Shown piece by piece: positions 1-6,505 of a stretch of 11,914 nucleotides of DNA. Source of the stretch: an uncultured Sulfurovum sp. Its GTDB lineage: Bacteria; Campylobacterota; Campylobacteria; Campylobacterales; Sulfurovaceae. The translations under genes and the position numbers were made by a program. The notes beneath the pieces were generated by a model. That model was not told the DNA's origin and did no database searches. It worked only from the letters and a program-made list of their open reading frames with translations. How positions within the stretch are numbered: position 1 is the first letter of the stretch; every line of letters begins with the position of its first letter. The DNA is taken from contig CAMZNQ010000200.1 in assembly GCA_947313765.1 (NCBI GenBank), positions 1-11,914 on the forward strand. Direction: 5' to 3'.

Positions 1-1097
1 GTGGTGGAAACATGATTAACCACATGATAAGAGAGGGAATTTCAGGTATAGACCTCATTGTTGCTAATACAGATGCACAAGCTTTGGACGCATCTATTGC
101 TCCATATAAGATACAACTAGGAATACAGGTAACAAAAGGTCTAGGTGCAGGAATGAAACCTTCTGTTGGTAGAGAAGCTGCACAAGAGAGTTTTGACACC
201 ATAAAAACTATGCTTGATGGTGCAGACTTAGTATTTATCTCTGCTGGTCTTGGTGGTGGAACAGGTACAGGAGCGGCACCTATTATTGCACAAGCTGCAA
301 AAGAGGTTGGTGCTTTAACAGTTGCTATTGTTACTAGCCCATTTGCCTTTGAGGGTAGAAAAAGAAAACGTCTAGCAAAAGAGGGGCTTGAATTCCTAAA
401 AGAGGAGAGTGACTCAATCATTGTCGTTCCAAATGAGAGACTTCTATCTATTGTAGAAAAGAATTTAGGAATGAGAGAGAGTTTTAGACTTGTTGACTCT
501 GTTCTATCTCAAGCTGTAGGTGGTATCTCAAACGTAATTCTATCACATGGAGCAAATGATATTAACCTAGACTTTGCCGATGTTAAAACTGTCATGAGTC
601 ATAGAGGATTAGCACTTATGGGTGTAGGTGAGTCAAAAGGTGAATCTGCTGCCTATGATGCAGCTAAAACAGCTATTGAGTCTCCTCTACTTGACAATTT
701 ATCTATTGATGGTGCAATGGGAATACTTGTTCATTTCCATATTCATCCAGACTATCCATTAACAGAGATTGCAGAAGCAATGGATATTGTTGAAGAGAAT
801 GCAGATGAAGAGGCAAGTATTATATTTGGTACAACCACTTCTGAAGATATTCCTTTAGATGAAGTTAAACTAACAATTATTGCAACAGGTTTTGAAGACC
901 CATCAGATATAGAGAAAAAGCCTATTTCAGAGCCAATAGTTACAGAGACTAGAGAAGCAGCACCAGTAGCACCAACACTACGAAGACCTGTACAGAGAAC
1001 AATGCTAAACAGCAATGGAAATTCAAGAGTAGGTACTGGGTATGATGGTGATGATTATCTTGATACACCTCCATGGCTTAGAAAGAAGATGGATTAA
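1..1097 (+). CDS. ftsZ: Cell division protein FtsZ (5' end outside window)
   Basis: Tubulin-like GTPase that forms the cytoplasmic Z-ring. The reading frame is open to the left edge: the codons before the first in-window ATG (12) read G-G-N, matching the glycine-rich N-terminal GTP-binding loop, so ATG 12 is internal and roughly 20 residues are missing. Counting from that ATG, the tubulin signature GLGGGTGTG is at residues 79-87, the T7 catalytic loop NLDFAD lies before KTVMSHRG, and a variable linker leads to a C-terminal peptide DTPPWLRKKMD. That peptide corresponds to the conserved tail that binds FtsA/ZipA-type partners in other bacteria. All key motifs present are intact. Five bases separate its stop from the deacetylase gene downstream. 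Family assignment is certain. Confidence 0.97.
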   Translation, partial: GGNMINHMIREGISGIDLIVANTDAQALDASIAPYKIQLGIQVTKGLGAGMKPSVGREAAQESFDTIKTMLDGADLVFISAGLGGGTGTGAAPIIAQAAKEVGALTVAIVTSPFAFEGRKRKRLAKEGLEFLKEESDSIIVVPNERLLSIVEKNLGMRESFRLVDSVLSQAVGGISNVILSHGANDINLDFADVKTVMSHRGLALMGVGESKGESAAYDAAKTAIESPLLDNLSIDGAMGILVHFHIHPDYPLTEIAEAMDIVEENADEEASIIFGTTTSEDIPLDEVKLTIIATGFEDPSDIEKKPISEPIVTETREAAPVAPTLRRPVQRTMLNSNGNSRVGTGYDGDDYLDTPPWLRKKMD

Positions 1098-1102
1098 GAT
1101 AT

Positions 1103-2068
1103 ATGTTAAAAATAGCAATTCTTCTTTTCCTACTAATTCCCTATTCACTCTTAGCTGATGGGCATATTTTTGTATATCATAGATTTGATGACAGTCGCTA
1201 TCCAACAACAAATATCTCAACAAAAGAGCTAAGAAAAGAGTTTAATTACTTAAAAAGAAATCATTATAGAGTAGTCTCTATAGATGATATTGTAAATAAA
1301 CTAAAAGCAGGAGAGAAAGTTCCAGACAAATGGGTTGCCTTTAGCATAGATGATGGATTTAAAAGCTTTTACACTCATGGTCTACCTGTTTTTAAAGAGT
1401 TCAACTACCCTTTTACCATCTTCATAGCCGTAAAATATACAGAAGAGAACTACAGAGATTACGTCTCATGGAGACAACTTAAAACGATTGCAAAATATGG
1501 TTCTGTTGAGTTTCACTCCTATGGACATGGACATTTTGGACAGATGAGCAATAAAAAGATTAAAGAGGATATGGACAAAGGTTTAGCTCTTATGAAAAAG
1601 CATCTAAATTATAAACCAAATCTTTTTGTATATCCTTATGGAGAGTATGATTCTCGTGTAGAGAGAGTTTTGAAACCTTATAATTTTAAAGCTGTATTTA
1701 ACCAAAATATTGGAGCTATTCATGGTGGAGGCTGTTCTGATGTTTCTGATTTAGACCGTTCTGCTGTTGTTGGAAGCAATGCAAAAGATTTTAAACTATA
1801 CCTATCATTCAAAGAGCTGTGTGGAGTTCATTTCAAAAGACCTCTAAGCTATCCAAAAGATAAAATTATTAGAACTATTGAGATAGAGATAGATGATAAA
1901 AGCATTAAAAAAGCAGAAGTTTTTCTATCAAATTCAGGTGGTTGGCATAAAGTAAAAGTAAATAATGGAAAAATTATATACCATGCCAATAAAAAAATGG
2001 TACGAAATCGTATTAAAATTGGGTTAAAAGTAAAAAATAGAATTAAGCTAATGGTTTTATCAAAATAG
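1103..2068 (+). CDS. Secreted NodB-type polysaccharide deacetylase
   Basis: Predicted exported or membrane-anchored carbohydrate deacetylase of 321 residues. Residues 1-18 form a hydrophobic signal sequence with possible cleavage after LLA. The NodB motifs are present in order: SIDDG at 81-85 (usual TFDDG, catalytic base and metal Asp), HSYGHGH at 138-144 (metal-binding His pair) and YPYGEYD at 177-183. The YHRFDD block at 25-30 and YPYGEYD form resemble the IcaB/PgaB branch, which removes acetyl groups from N-acetylglucosamine polymers. A basic tail of about 70 residues after the fold is unassigned. No strong ribosome site precedes the ATG, which lies 5 bases after the ftsZ stop, so translation is probably coupled to ftsZ. 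The substrate (peptidoglycan, exopolysaccharide or other) cannot be told from sequence. Confidence 0.85.
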   Translation: MLKIAILLFLLIPYSLLADGHIFVYHRFDDSRYPTTNISTKELRKEFNYLKRNHYRVVSIDDIVNKLKAGEKVPDKWVAFSIDDGFKSFYTHGLPVFKEFNYPFTIFIAVKYTEENYRDYVSWRQLKTIAKYGSVEFHSYGHGHFGQMSNKKIKEDMDKGLALMKKHLNYKPNLFVYPYGEYDSRVERVLKPYNFKAVFNQNIGAIHGGGCSDVSDLDRSAVVGSNAKDFKLYLSFKELCGVHFKRPLSYPKDKIIRTIEIEIDDKSIKKAEVFLSNSGGWHKVKVNNGKIIYHANKKMVRNRIKIGLKVKNRIKLMVLSK

Positions 2069-2069
2069 G

Positions 2070-2075
2070 TATAAT
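2070..2075 (+). promoter_or_regulatory. Candidate -10 box for the DUF3365 lipoprotein gene
   Basis: A perfect TATAAT begins two bases after the deacetylase stop codon and 31 bases before the next ATG. No -35 box is evident, which is usual for sigma-70 promoters in Campylobacterota. It would start a new transcript near 2082, upstream of the AGGAG at 2093-2097. In such AT-rich DNA a chance match is possible. Confidence 0.45.
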
Positions 2076-2105
2076 TATTCTAATATATTTCTAGGAGAAA
2101 AAAAT

Positions 2106-2786
2106 ATGAAAATAAAATTGTACTCTTTGGCACTTACACCCCTAATCTTTATGGCTTGTGTAAGTAGTGAACCAAAACAAGAGGTAGAGGCTGTAAAAAA
2201 TGTTACAACTCAAAAAGTAGAAACCATTAAAAATGAAGTTGTAAACAGAGTAGCAACAGTAGCCCCAAAAAGTGTGAGTTCAGAGTCATCTGTTAGCTTT
2301 ATAGAAAATAAAAAAGTTCTTGAAAAAGGAATGCTTCACATTGACACCTTTATGGGTTCAATGAAACCAACTCTAAAAGGTCTACTAGAGAGTGATAGTA
2401 CACATGTTACAGCTATGGGAGCTTGTTCTTCAATGGCAAGAGGAATGGTAGATGATTACAATAGACAGATAAATGGTGTAAAGATAAGAAGAACAGCACT
2501 TAAATATAGAAATCCCAAAAATAAACCAGACTCAGCAGATAAGATGGTTATGGATGAGTTTATGAGTAAACAAACTTTTAAACCTCTTGTTATTGAACTA
2601 CCTAATGAGTATCGTGTATATAAACCTCTTAAAATTAAACAACCTTGTCTACTATGTCATGGAGCAAGAAATGATATGAGTAAAGAGATTGTAAAAATGA
2701 TTGATAGAACTTATCCAAAAGATAAAGCTACAGGCTTTGAACTTGGAGAGTTTAGAGGTGTTGTAGTAGCAGATATAAAAAAATAG
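2106..2786 (+). CDS. DUF3365 (Tll0287-like) haem-motif lipoprotein
   Basis: Predicted lipoprotein of 226 residues. The signal peptide ends in a lipobox-like FMAC with the lipid-accepting Cys at 18 (Met at -2 is slightly atypical), followed by a charged linker to about residue 70. The remainder looks like the DUF3365/Tll0287-like sensor domain: the RRTALKYRNPKNKPD segment and a single c-type haem motif CLLCH at 181-185 are typical, and the chain ends in GVVVADIKK as these domains do. An AGGAG at 2093-2097, eight bases before the ATG, fixes the start. The family is associated with c-type cytochromes and with sensor inputs of signalling proteins, but here the domain stands alone. A periplasmic redox or ligand-sensing role is inference; the partner is unknown. 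It is followed by mqnL, a quinone biosynthesis gene, but an internal promoter there weakens any operon argument. Confidence 0.8.
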   Translation: MKIKLYSLALTPLIFMACVSSEPKQEVEAVKNVTTQKVETIKNEVVNRVATVAPKSVSSESSVSFIENKKVLEKGMLHIDTFMGSMKPTLKGLLESDSTHVTAMGACSSMARGMVDDYNRQINGVKIRRTALKYRNPKNKPDSADKMVMDEFMSKQTFKPLVIELPNEYRVYKPLKIKQPCLLCHGARNDMSKEIVKMIDRTYPKDKATGFELGEFRGVVVADIKK

Positions 2787-2808
2787 AGCCTCATAACAAC
2801 TTTTAAGA

Positions 2809-2841
2809 TATAATACTCCTTAAAAAAATTGGGAGTATTAT
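2809..2841 (+). promoter_or_regulatory. Dyad overlapping the -10 box and ribosome site of mqnL
   Basis: ATAATACTCC at 2810-2819 is the exact reverse complement of GGAGTATTAT at 2832-2841, and the inner T-G pair extends it. A candidate -10 box TATAAT occupies 2809-2814 inside the left arm, and the right arm holds the GGGAG (2831-2835) that serves the ATG at 2844. In a transcript entering from upstream the arms would form a 10-bp stem hiding the ribosome site; a transcript from the local -10 would lack the left arm. There is no U-run after the stem beyond TTT, so an efficient intrinsic terminator is unlikely. A protein operator is an alternative reading. Confidence 0.5.
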
Positions 2842-2843
2842 TT

Positions 2844-4667
2844 ATGAATGATGTTGTAGAGTGGTTAAAAGAGAATGGAAATCTAAAGATTATAGATGAA
2901 CCATTAGATGTTGAGTTAGAAATCCCACACATTGCTTACATAGAAGTAAAATCAGAAAATTCAAGACCTATCCTATTTACAAATCCAATAAACAGAGCTA
3001 AGGGTATAGAGTATGATATGCCTGTACTTATGAATATATTTGCAAATAAAGAGTTAACTAGAAAGATATTTGGAAAACATCCAGATACTATTGCAAAAGG
3101 TATTGATAAGCTTTTAAAGCTTAAACCTCCAAAAGGTTTTATTGAGAAACTAAAAATGATTCCTGAACTGTTTGCTCTTAAAAATGTTTTTCCTAAACGA
3201 TTAAAATCTACAGGAGAGTCTCAAGAGATTATTGTAAGAAAAAAAGATATTGATTTAGATAGACTACCTATCTTAAAAACATGGGAAGAGGATGGTGGAG
3301 CATTTATCACAATGGGGCAAGTATATACACAAAGTCTTGATGGTAATATGCAAAATGTAGGAATGTACCGACTACAACAGTACGATAAAAATCATCTAGG
3401 AATGCATTGGCAGATTCACAAAGACGCTTCACACTTCTTTGACCAATACCAAAGAGCAGGAAAAAAGACGCCTGTAACAGTTGCCATTGGTGGAGCCCCT
3501 CTCTACATTTGGTGTGGTCAAGCTCCAATGCCTCATGGAATGTTTGAGATGCTTCTTTACGGATTTGTTAGAGGTAAAAATGCAAAACTTGTAAAATCCA
3601 TTACAAATGATATATATATACCTAGAGATGTAGACATTGTCATAGAGGGTTTTGTAGACCCTGAAAAAATGGAGATAGAGGGTCCTTTTGGAGACCATAC
3701 AGGATACTACACTCTAAAAGAACCCTACCCTATAATGGAGATAGAGACCATAACAATGAAGAGAAATCCAGTATTTCAAGCTACTGTTGTTGGTAAACCA
3801 CCACTTGAAGACAAATATATGGGTTGGGCAACAGAGAGAATATTTTTACCAATGCTAAAACCAATGGCTCCAGACCTCATAGACTATTATATGCCTGAAA
3901 ATGGTGTTTTTCACAATCTTATACTAGGAAAGATGAAAACTCTCTACAAAGGTCATGCTCAACAGTTTATGCACGCTTTTTGGGGTGTAGGTCAGATGAG
4001 CTTTGTGAAACATGCAATATTTGTAAATGAAGATGCACCAGAACTAGAAGATGATATTGCCATTACAGAGTATATCTTAAATCGTCTTGACCCTAAAAAG
4101 ATTCTCATAACAGAAGGAATCATAGATGCTCTTGACCATACAGCAGATGAATCATTAGTTGGGGGAAAACTAGGTATTGATGCTACAGGCATGGAGGTAG
4201 AATATGGAGTAAAAACCCCTTTAGCCGACACTATTCTACTCCAAAAGATGCAAGAGATAGATAGCAATATTTTAGAGCTAAAACAGTATTTCACCCATAC
4301 TAAAAATCCTATATGTCTAATTACAGTTAACAAAACAGAATCTATGAAAAATATTATTAAAAAAGTAGAAGTCTTAAAAGAGCATATTAAAGTTCTAATT
4401 ATAGTTGACAAAGAGAATAATCAGATAGATAATCCATATATGTTACTATGGCGTACAGTAAATAATATAGATGCCCAAAGAGATGTAGTTTTAGAGCCAT
4501 TCATTGCTATTGATGGAACAAACAAGAGTCAAATAGATGGCTTTAATAGAGAGTGGCCAAAAGATACACACTGTACTAAAGAGGTACTAGAGTCACTTCA
4601 AGCAAGGGGATTAATAGATATAGATGATGAGTTTATTAAGAGATTTGGACTTTTAGAATTTAATTAA
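2844..4667 (+). CDS. mqnL: Menaquinone biosynthesis decarboxylase, UbiD family (MqnL-type)
   Basis: UbiD-family, prenylated-FMN-dependent decarboxylase of 607 residues, the length of the SCO4490-type enzymes of the futalosine (alternative) menaquinone pathway. In that pathway it is assigned to removal of the carboxyl group from the prenylated 1,4-dihydroxy-6-naphthoate intermediate. Visible UbiD blocks are NVGMYRLQ at 171-178, the HWQIHKDASHFF segment around 188-199, GGAPLY at 216-221, and EGPFGDHTGYY at 279-289, which holds family-conserved acidic residues near the flavin. An in-frame TTG at 2829 would add five residues, but it lies upstream of and overlaps the GGGAG at 2831-2835, so ATG 2844 with an 8-base spacer is the start. 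The prenyltransferase and flavin prenyltransferase partners are not in the window. No truncation is seen. Ubiquinone-type UbiD is less likely because it is usually near 490 residues. Confidence 0.92.
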   Translation: MNDVVEWLKENGNLKIIDEPLDVELEIPHIAYIEVKSENSRPILFTNPINRAKGIEYDMPVLMNIFANKELTRKIFGKHPDTIAKGIDKLLKLKPPKGFIEKLKMIPELFALKNVFPKRLKSTGESQEIIVRKKDIDLDRLPILKTWEEDGGAFITMGQVYTQSLDGNMQNVGMYRLQQYDKNHLGMHWQIHKDASHFFDQYQRAGKKTPVTVAIGGAPLYIWCGQAPMPHGMFEMLLYGFVRGKNAKLVKSITNDIYIPRDVDIVIEGFVDPEKMEIEGPFGDHTGYYTLKEPYPIMEIETITMKRNPVFQATVVGKPPLEDKYMGWATERIFLPMLKPMAPDLIDYYMPENGVFHNLILGKMKTLYKGHAQQFMHAFWGVGQMSFVKHAIFVNEDAPELEDDIAITEYILNRLDPKKILITEGIIDALDHTADESLVGGKLGIDATGMEVEYGVKTPLADTILLQKMQEIDSNILELKQYFTHTKNPICLITVNKTESMKNIIKKVEVLKEHIKVLIIVDKENNQIDNPYMLLWRTVNNIDAQRDVVLEPFIAIDGTNKSQIDGFNREWPKDTHCTKEVLESLQARGLIDIDDEFIKRFGLLEFN

Positions 4668-4689
4668 TAAAAAAATAGAGAAGTTATAG

Positions 4690-4707
4690 TAAAATATTAA
4701 AAAGGAG
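4690..4707 (+). promoter_or_regulatory. Candidate -10 box and ribosome site before the A19 tract
   Basis: TAAAAT at 4690-4695 is a plausible Campylobacterota -10 box, and AAGGAG at 4702-4707 is a strong ribosome binding site. They are very close together, so transcription from this -10 would begin almost at the ribosome site; the true promoter may lie elsewhere. The ribosome site points at codons around 4713-4717, where only A residues occur. Confidence 0.4.
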
Positions 4708-4709
4708 TT

Positions 4710-4728
4710 AAAAAAAAAAAAAAAAAAA
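4710..4728 (+). repeat. Homopolymer of 19 A at the expected start codon
   Basis: An uninterrupted run of 19 A follows AAGGAGTT and precedes the signal-peptide codons of the lipoprotein gene. Long A/T homopolymers are prone to slipped-strand change in this phylum and to read or assembly error. The expected ATG is missing exactly here. Confidence 0.9.
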
Positions 4729-5365
4729 TCTCTTATTAATAGTATCTATAATCTCTATTTTTACGGGTTGCTCCCCTATAATAGATAAGTATAGCATTCA
4801 GATAAACACTATTACAGCACCAAATCTAAAAGTTACTCCAACCACCTATATTATTAAATCATTGGGTAAAGATACAGACCCAAATGGTTTAGAATTTCAA
4901 CACAATGTAGAAAAGCTTAACCAATCACTTCGAGAGAAAGGATACAAAGAAGTAGAAAATCTAAATAGTGCAGAAGAGATTATCTATTTTGATTATGGAA
5001 TAGAGAAAGAGTTTGAGAGAGTAGAGAGATATAGGCAACCAGATGTTGGCTTTGCTATCTCTGTAGGAAACTCTTATCATCATAGATATAGCCCATTTTG
5101 GAGTGAGTTTGGATATACACACTATACAACATATCAAAAAAGACGTATATATTACAATAGATATATAACCATACTATCAAAAAAACCACAAGGTAAAGAG
5201 CTATGGAGAGTTGATGCTTCAACTATTGGAGAGTCTAAAAATCTAAAAAAGATTGTCCCCATGTTAATAGAGGCTAGTGTCGATTATATCGGCAAAAATA
5301 GTGAAGAGCCAATTAAAATAATTATGAAAGAGAAGCTAGAAAAAAAGATAGATAAAAAAGAGTAA
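4712..5365 (+). CDS. DUF4136-like lipoprotein, start codon not found
   Basis: The frame is open from a TAA at 4709-4711 and reads five Lys codons and Asn, then a hydrophobic stretch LLLIVSIISIFTGC with a good lipobox (FTGC, Cys encoded at 4769-4771), then a mature domain to the stop at 5365. This is a textbook lipoprotein signal peptide, so the gene clearly begins in the A run. AAGGAG at 4702-4707 is correctly placed for a start near 4714, but no ATG, GTG or TTG exists between it and the lipobox. The TTG at 4862 would lose the signal peptide and is rejected. The mature part (about 198 residues) resembles DUF4136-type outer-membrane lipoproteins: an ATIxxPN-like beginning, GYKEVE followed by a segment of alternating residues, and a helical end after LWRVDASTIGES. 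Function is unknown. It could be an intact gene hidden by a sequence error, a phase-variable gene, or a start-less pseudogene. Confidence 0.65.
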   Translation, partial: KKKKKNLLLIVSIISIFTGCSPIIDKYSIQINTITAPNLKVTPTTYIIKSLGKDTDPNGLEFQHNVEKLNQSLREKGYKEVENLNSAEEIIYFDYGIEKEFERVERYRQPDVGFAISVGNSYHHRYSPFWSEFGYTHYTTYQKRRIYYNRYITILSKKPQGKELWRVDASTIGESKNLKKIVPMLIEASVDYIGKNSEEPIKIIMKEKLEKKIDKKE

Positions 5366-5404
5366 TTTTATCTTATTTTAAAACTTTTGTGATACTATTT
5401 CCTT

Positions 5405-5410
5405 TATAAT
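5405..5410 (+). promoter_or_regulatory. Candidate -10 box of ahpC
   Basis: TATAAT ends 29 bases before the ahpC ATG and would give a leader of about 23 bases. No -35 box is visible. It lies inside both the long inverted repeat and the short palindrome described separately, a position where a repressor would block RNA polymerase. Confidence 0.55.
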
Positions 5411-5422
5411 AAAAATTATTAT
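5406..5422 (+). promoter_or_regulatory. AT palindrome over the ahpC -10/+1: possible Fur/PerR operator
   Basis: ATAATAA, three A, then TTATTAT form a perfect 7-3-7 inverted repeat overlapping the -10 box and the expected transcription start. Fur and PerR boxes are AT-rich palindromes of similar size, but this one does not match the Bacillus PerR consensus base for base. A perR-like gene is the next gene downstream, which makes regulation by it plausible. AT-richness makes chance palindromes common. Confidence 0.35.
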
Positions 5423-5439
5423 TTAAATAAGGAAACAGT

Positions 5440-6036
5440 ATGATAGTAACAAATAAAGCCCCAGATTTTACAGCAACAGCAGTTTTAGCAGATGGTCAAA
5501 TCGTTGAAGATTTTAACCTAATGGATAACCTTGGAGAAAAAGGTGCAGTTCTATTTTTCTACCCACTAGACTTTACATTTGTATGTCCTTCAGAGATTAT
5601 CGCATTCTCTAAAAGAGCAAAAGATTTTAGAGAAAGAGGTGTAAGTATTATTGGTGTATCTGTAGATAGTCAATTTTCACACTTTGCATGGAGAGAAACA
5701 GCAGTAAATCAAGGTGGAATTGGTAGAGTTGATATGCCTCTTGTAGCAGATATTACTAAACAGATTGCAAGAGATTATGATGTTCTTCTTGATGATGCAG
5801 TTGCACTTAGAGGTTCATTCCTTATTGATGCTGATGGTACAGTAAGACATGCTGTAGTAAATGACCTTCCATTAGGAAGAAACATTGATGAGATGATTAG
5901 AATGGTAGATACAATGCTATTTACAAATGAGCATGGCGAAGTTTGTCCTGCTGGTTGGGTAAAAGGCGATGAGGGTATGACAGCTACGACTGAAGGTGTA
6001 GCTAACTACCTTGACAAACACGCTGATGAACTATAA
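5440..6036 (+). CDS. ahpC: 2-Cys peroxiredoxin (AhpC/TSA family)
   Basis: Cytoplasmic thiol peroxidase that reduces hydrogen peroxide, organic peroxides and peroxynitrite. At 198 residues it has the length and wording of the Campylobacter/Helicobacter AhpC/TsaA group. The peroxidatic Cys49 sits in DFTFVCPSE and the resolving Cys169 in EVCPAGW, so it is a typical 2-Cys enzyme working as a dimer or decamer. The GGIG loop seen in over-oxidation-sensitive peroxiredoxins is present (in NQGGIGRV), while the C-terminal helix has YL instead of YF, so sensitivity is uncertain. The reductant in this phylum is normally the thioredoxin system; no AhpF gene is nearby. AAGGA at 5429-5433, six bases before the ATG, supports the start. 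It has its own candidate promoter and is followed by a hairpin, then by the perR-like gene, its likely regulator. Confidence 0.96.
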   Translation: MIVTNKAPDFTATAVLADGQIVEDFNLMDNLGEKGAVLFFYPLDFTFVCPSEIIAFSKRAKDFRERGVSIIGVSVDSQFSHFAWRETAVNQGGIGRVDMPLVADITKQIARDYDVLLDDAVALRGSFLIDADGTVRHAVVNDLPLGRNIDEMIRMVDTMLFTNEHGEVCPAGWVKGDEGMTATTEGVANYLDKHADEL

Positions 6037-6050
6037 TTGATTCATTTTAA

Positions 6051-6072
6051 GTGGGAGATAAAATCTCCCATT
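6051..6072 (+). terminator. Hairpin after ahpC
   Basis: TGGGAGAT at 6052-6059 and ATCTCCCA at 6063-6070 pair perfectly around a three-base AAA loop; an outer G-T and A-T pair extend the stem. It lies 15 bases past the ahpC stop. There is no clear U-run after it, so it may be a weak terminator or an RNA 3'-end stabiliser that lowers expression of perR relative to ahpC. Confidence 0.5.
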
Positions 6073-6103
6073 AATAGAAATATATATTTATTAAGGCAAA
6101 ATC

Positions 6104-6505
6104 ATGAAAAACTACATATCACTATTAAAAAATAATGATTTAAAAGCCACTATACAGAGAACCTCCATACTGAAATCCATTGACAGAGCTGGACATTTAA
6201 ATATTGATGAGATTTATGAAGATGTAAAAAGGCTATACCCTACTCTTTCACTAGCTACCATATATAAAAATATTATTATTATGCAGAAACATAATGTACT
6301 TGTAGAAGTACCCATAAATGGAGTAAAATCAAAATATGAGATAGAGAAAGAGGAACATATCCACCTTATCTGTCAAAAGTGTGGAGAGATTAAAGATAGA
6401 AAGATTGACTCTTTAACAAAAAATAGTCTAACCATAGAAGATTTTCAGATAAAATCATCACAAATAAATCTATATGGACTATGTAAACAGTGTCAAGAGA
6501 GATAG
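6104..6505 (+). CDS. perR: Fur-family peroxide-sensing repressor (PerR-like)
   Basis: Metal-dependent DNA-binding regulator of 133 residues: an N-terminal winged helix (recognition region TLSLATIYKNI at 47-57) and a C-terminal dimer domain. The two structural-zinc pairs are intact, C90-x2-C93 and C127-x2-C130. By alignment with Bacillus PerR, the regulatory metal ligands are H31, H85, H87 and D98; an Asp at the D98 position is the hallmark of PerR as against Fur, which usually has Glu. The ligand equivalent to Asp85 is Glu79 here, a conservative change. With Fe bound, PerR represses peroxide-defence genes until His oxidation releases it. AAGG at 6093-6096 supports the ATG. Its position behind ahpC agrees with this job, and the palindrome at 5406-5422 is a possible target. 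Its end overlaps the next gene by 16 bases. Fur or Zur function is less likely. Confidence 0.85.
   Translation: MKNYISLLKNNDLKATIQRTSILKSIDRAGHLNIDEIYEDVKRLYPTLSLATIYKNIIIMQKHNVLVEVPINGVKSKYEIEKEEHIHLICQKCGEIKDRKIDSLTKNSLTIEDFQIKSSQINLYGLCKQCQER

Larger units (their letters stand above)
5392..5441 (+). promoter_or_regulatory. Long inverted repeat spanning the ahpC promoter and start
   Basis: ATACTATTTCCTT at 5392-5404 matches the reverse complement of AAGGAAACAGTAT at 5429-5441 in 12 of 13 positions, with a 24-base spacer. The right arm contains the AAGGA ribosome site and the first two bases of the ahpC ATG. The left arm lies just upstream of the -10 box, so only transcripts entering from the lipoprotein gene could form the stem. 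Role is inferred: shielding the ahpC start in read-through RNA, or a DNA operator. Confidence 0.4.

Noticed and set aside
2829..2843. TTG start giving a five-residue longer UbiD protein
   Set aside because: The TTG lies before and overlaps the GGGAG that serves ATG 2844; the ATG fits the family N-terminus and has ideal spacing.
3307..4411. Several open frames antisense to mqnL
   Set aside because: They have no ribosome sites or family features and lie fully within a well-supported gene.
4862..4864. TTG as the start of the DUF4136-like protein
   Set aside because: It has no ribosome site and would discard a clear signal peptide and lipobox encoded in frame upstream.
5350..5373. Inverted repeat AGATAAAA/TTTTATCT at the end of the lipoprotein gene as a terminator
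   Set aside because: The 8-bp stem has only one G-C pair and overlaps the stop codon; too weak in AT-rich DNA to call.
6078..6089. AT palindrome AAATATATATTT before perR as an autoregulatory operator
   Set aside because: Simple alternating A/T sequence is self-complementary by nature; no support beyond position.
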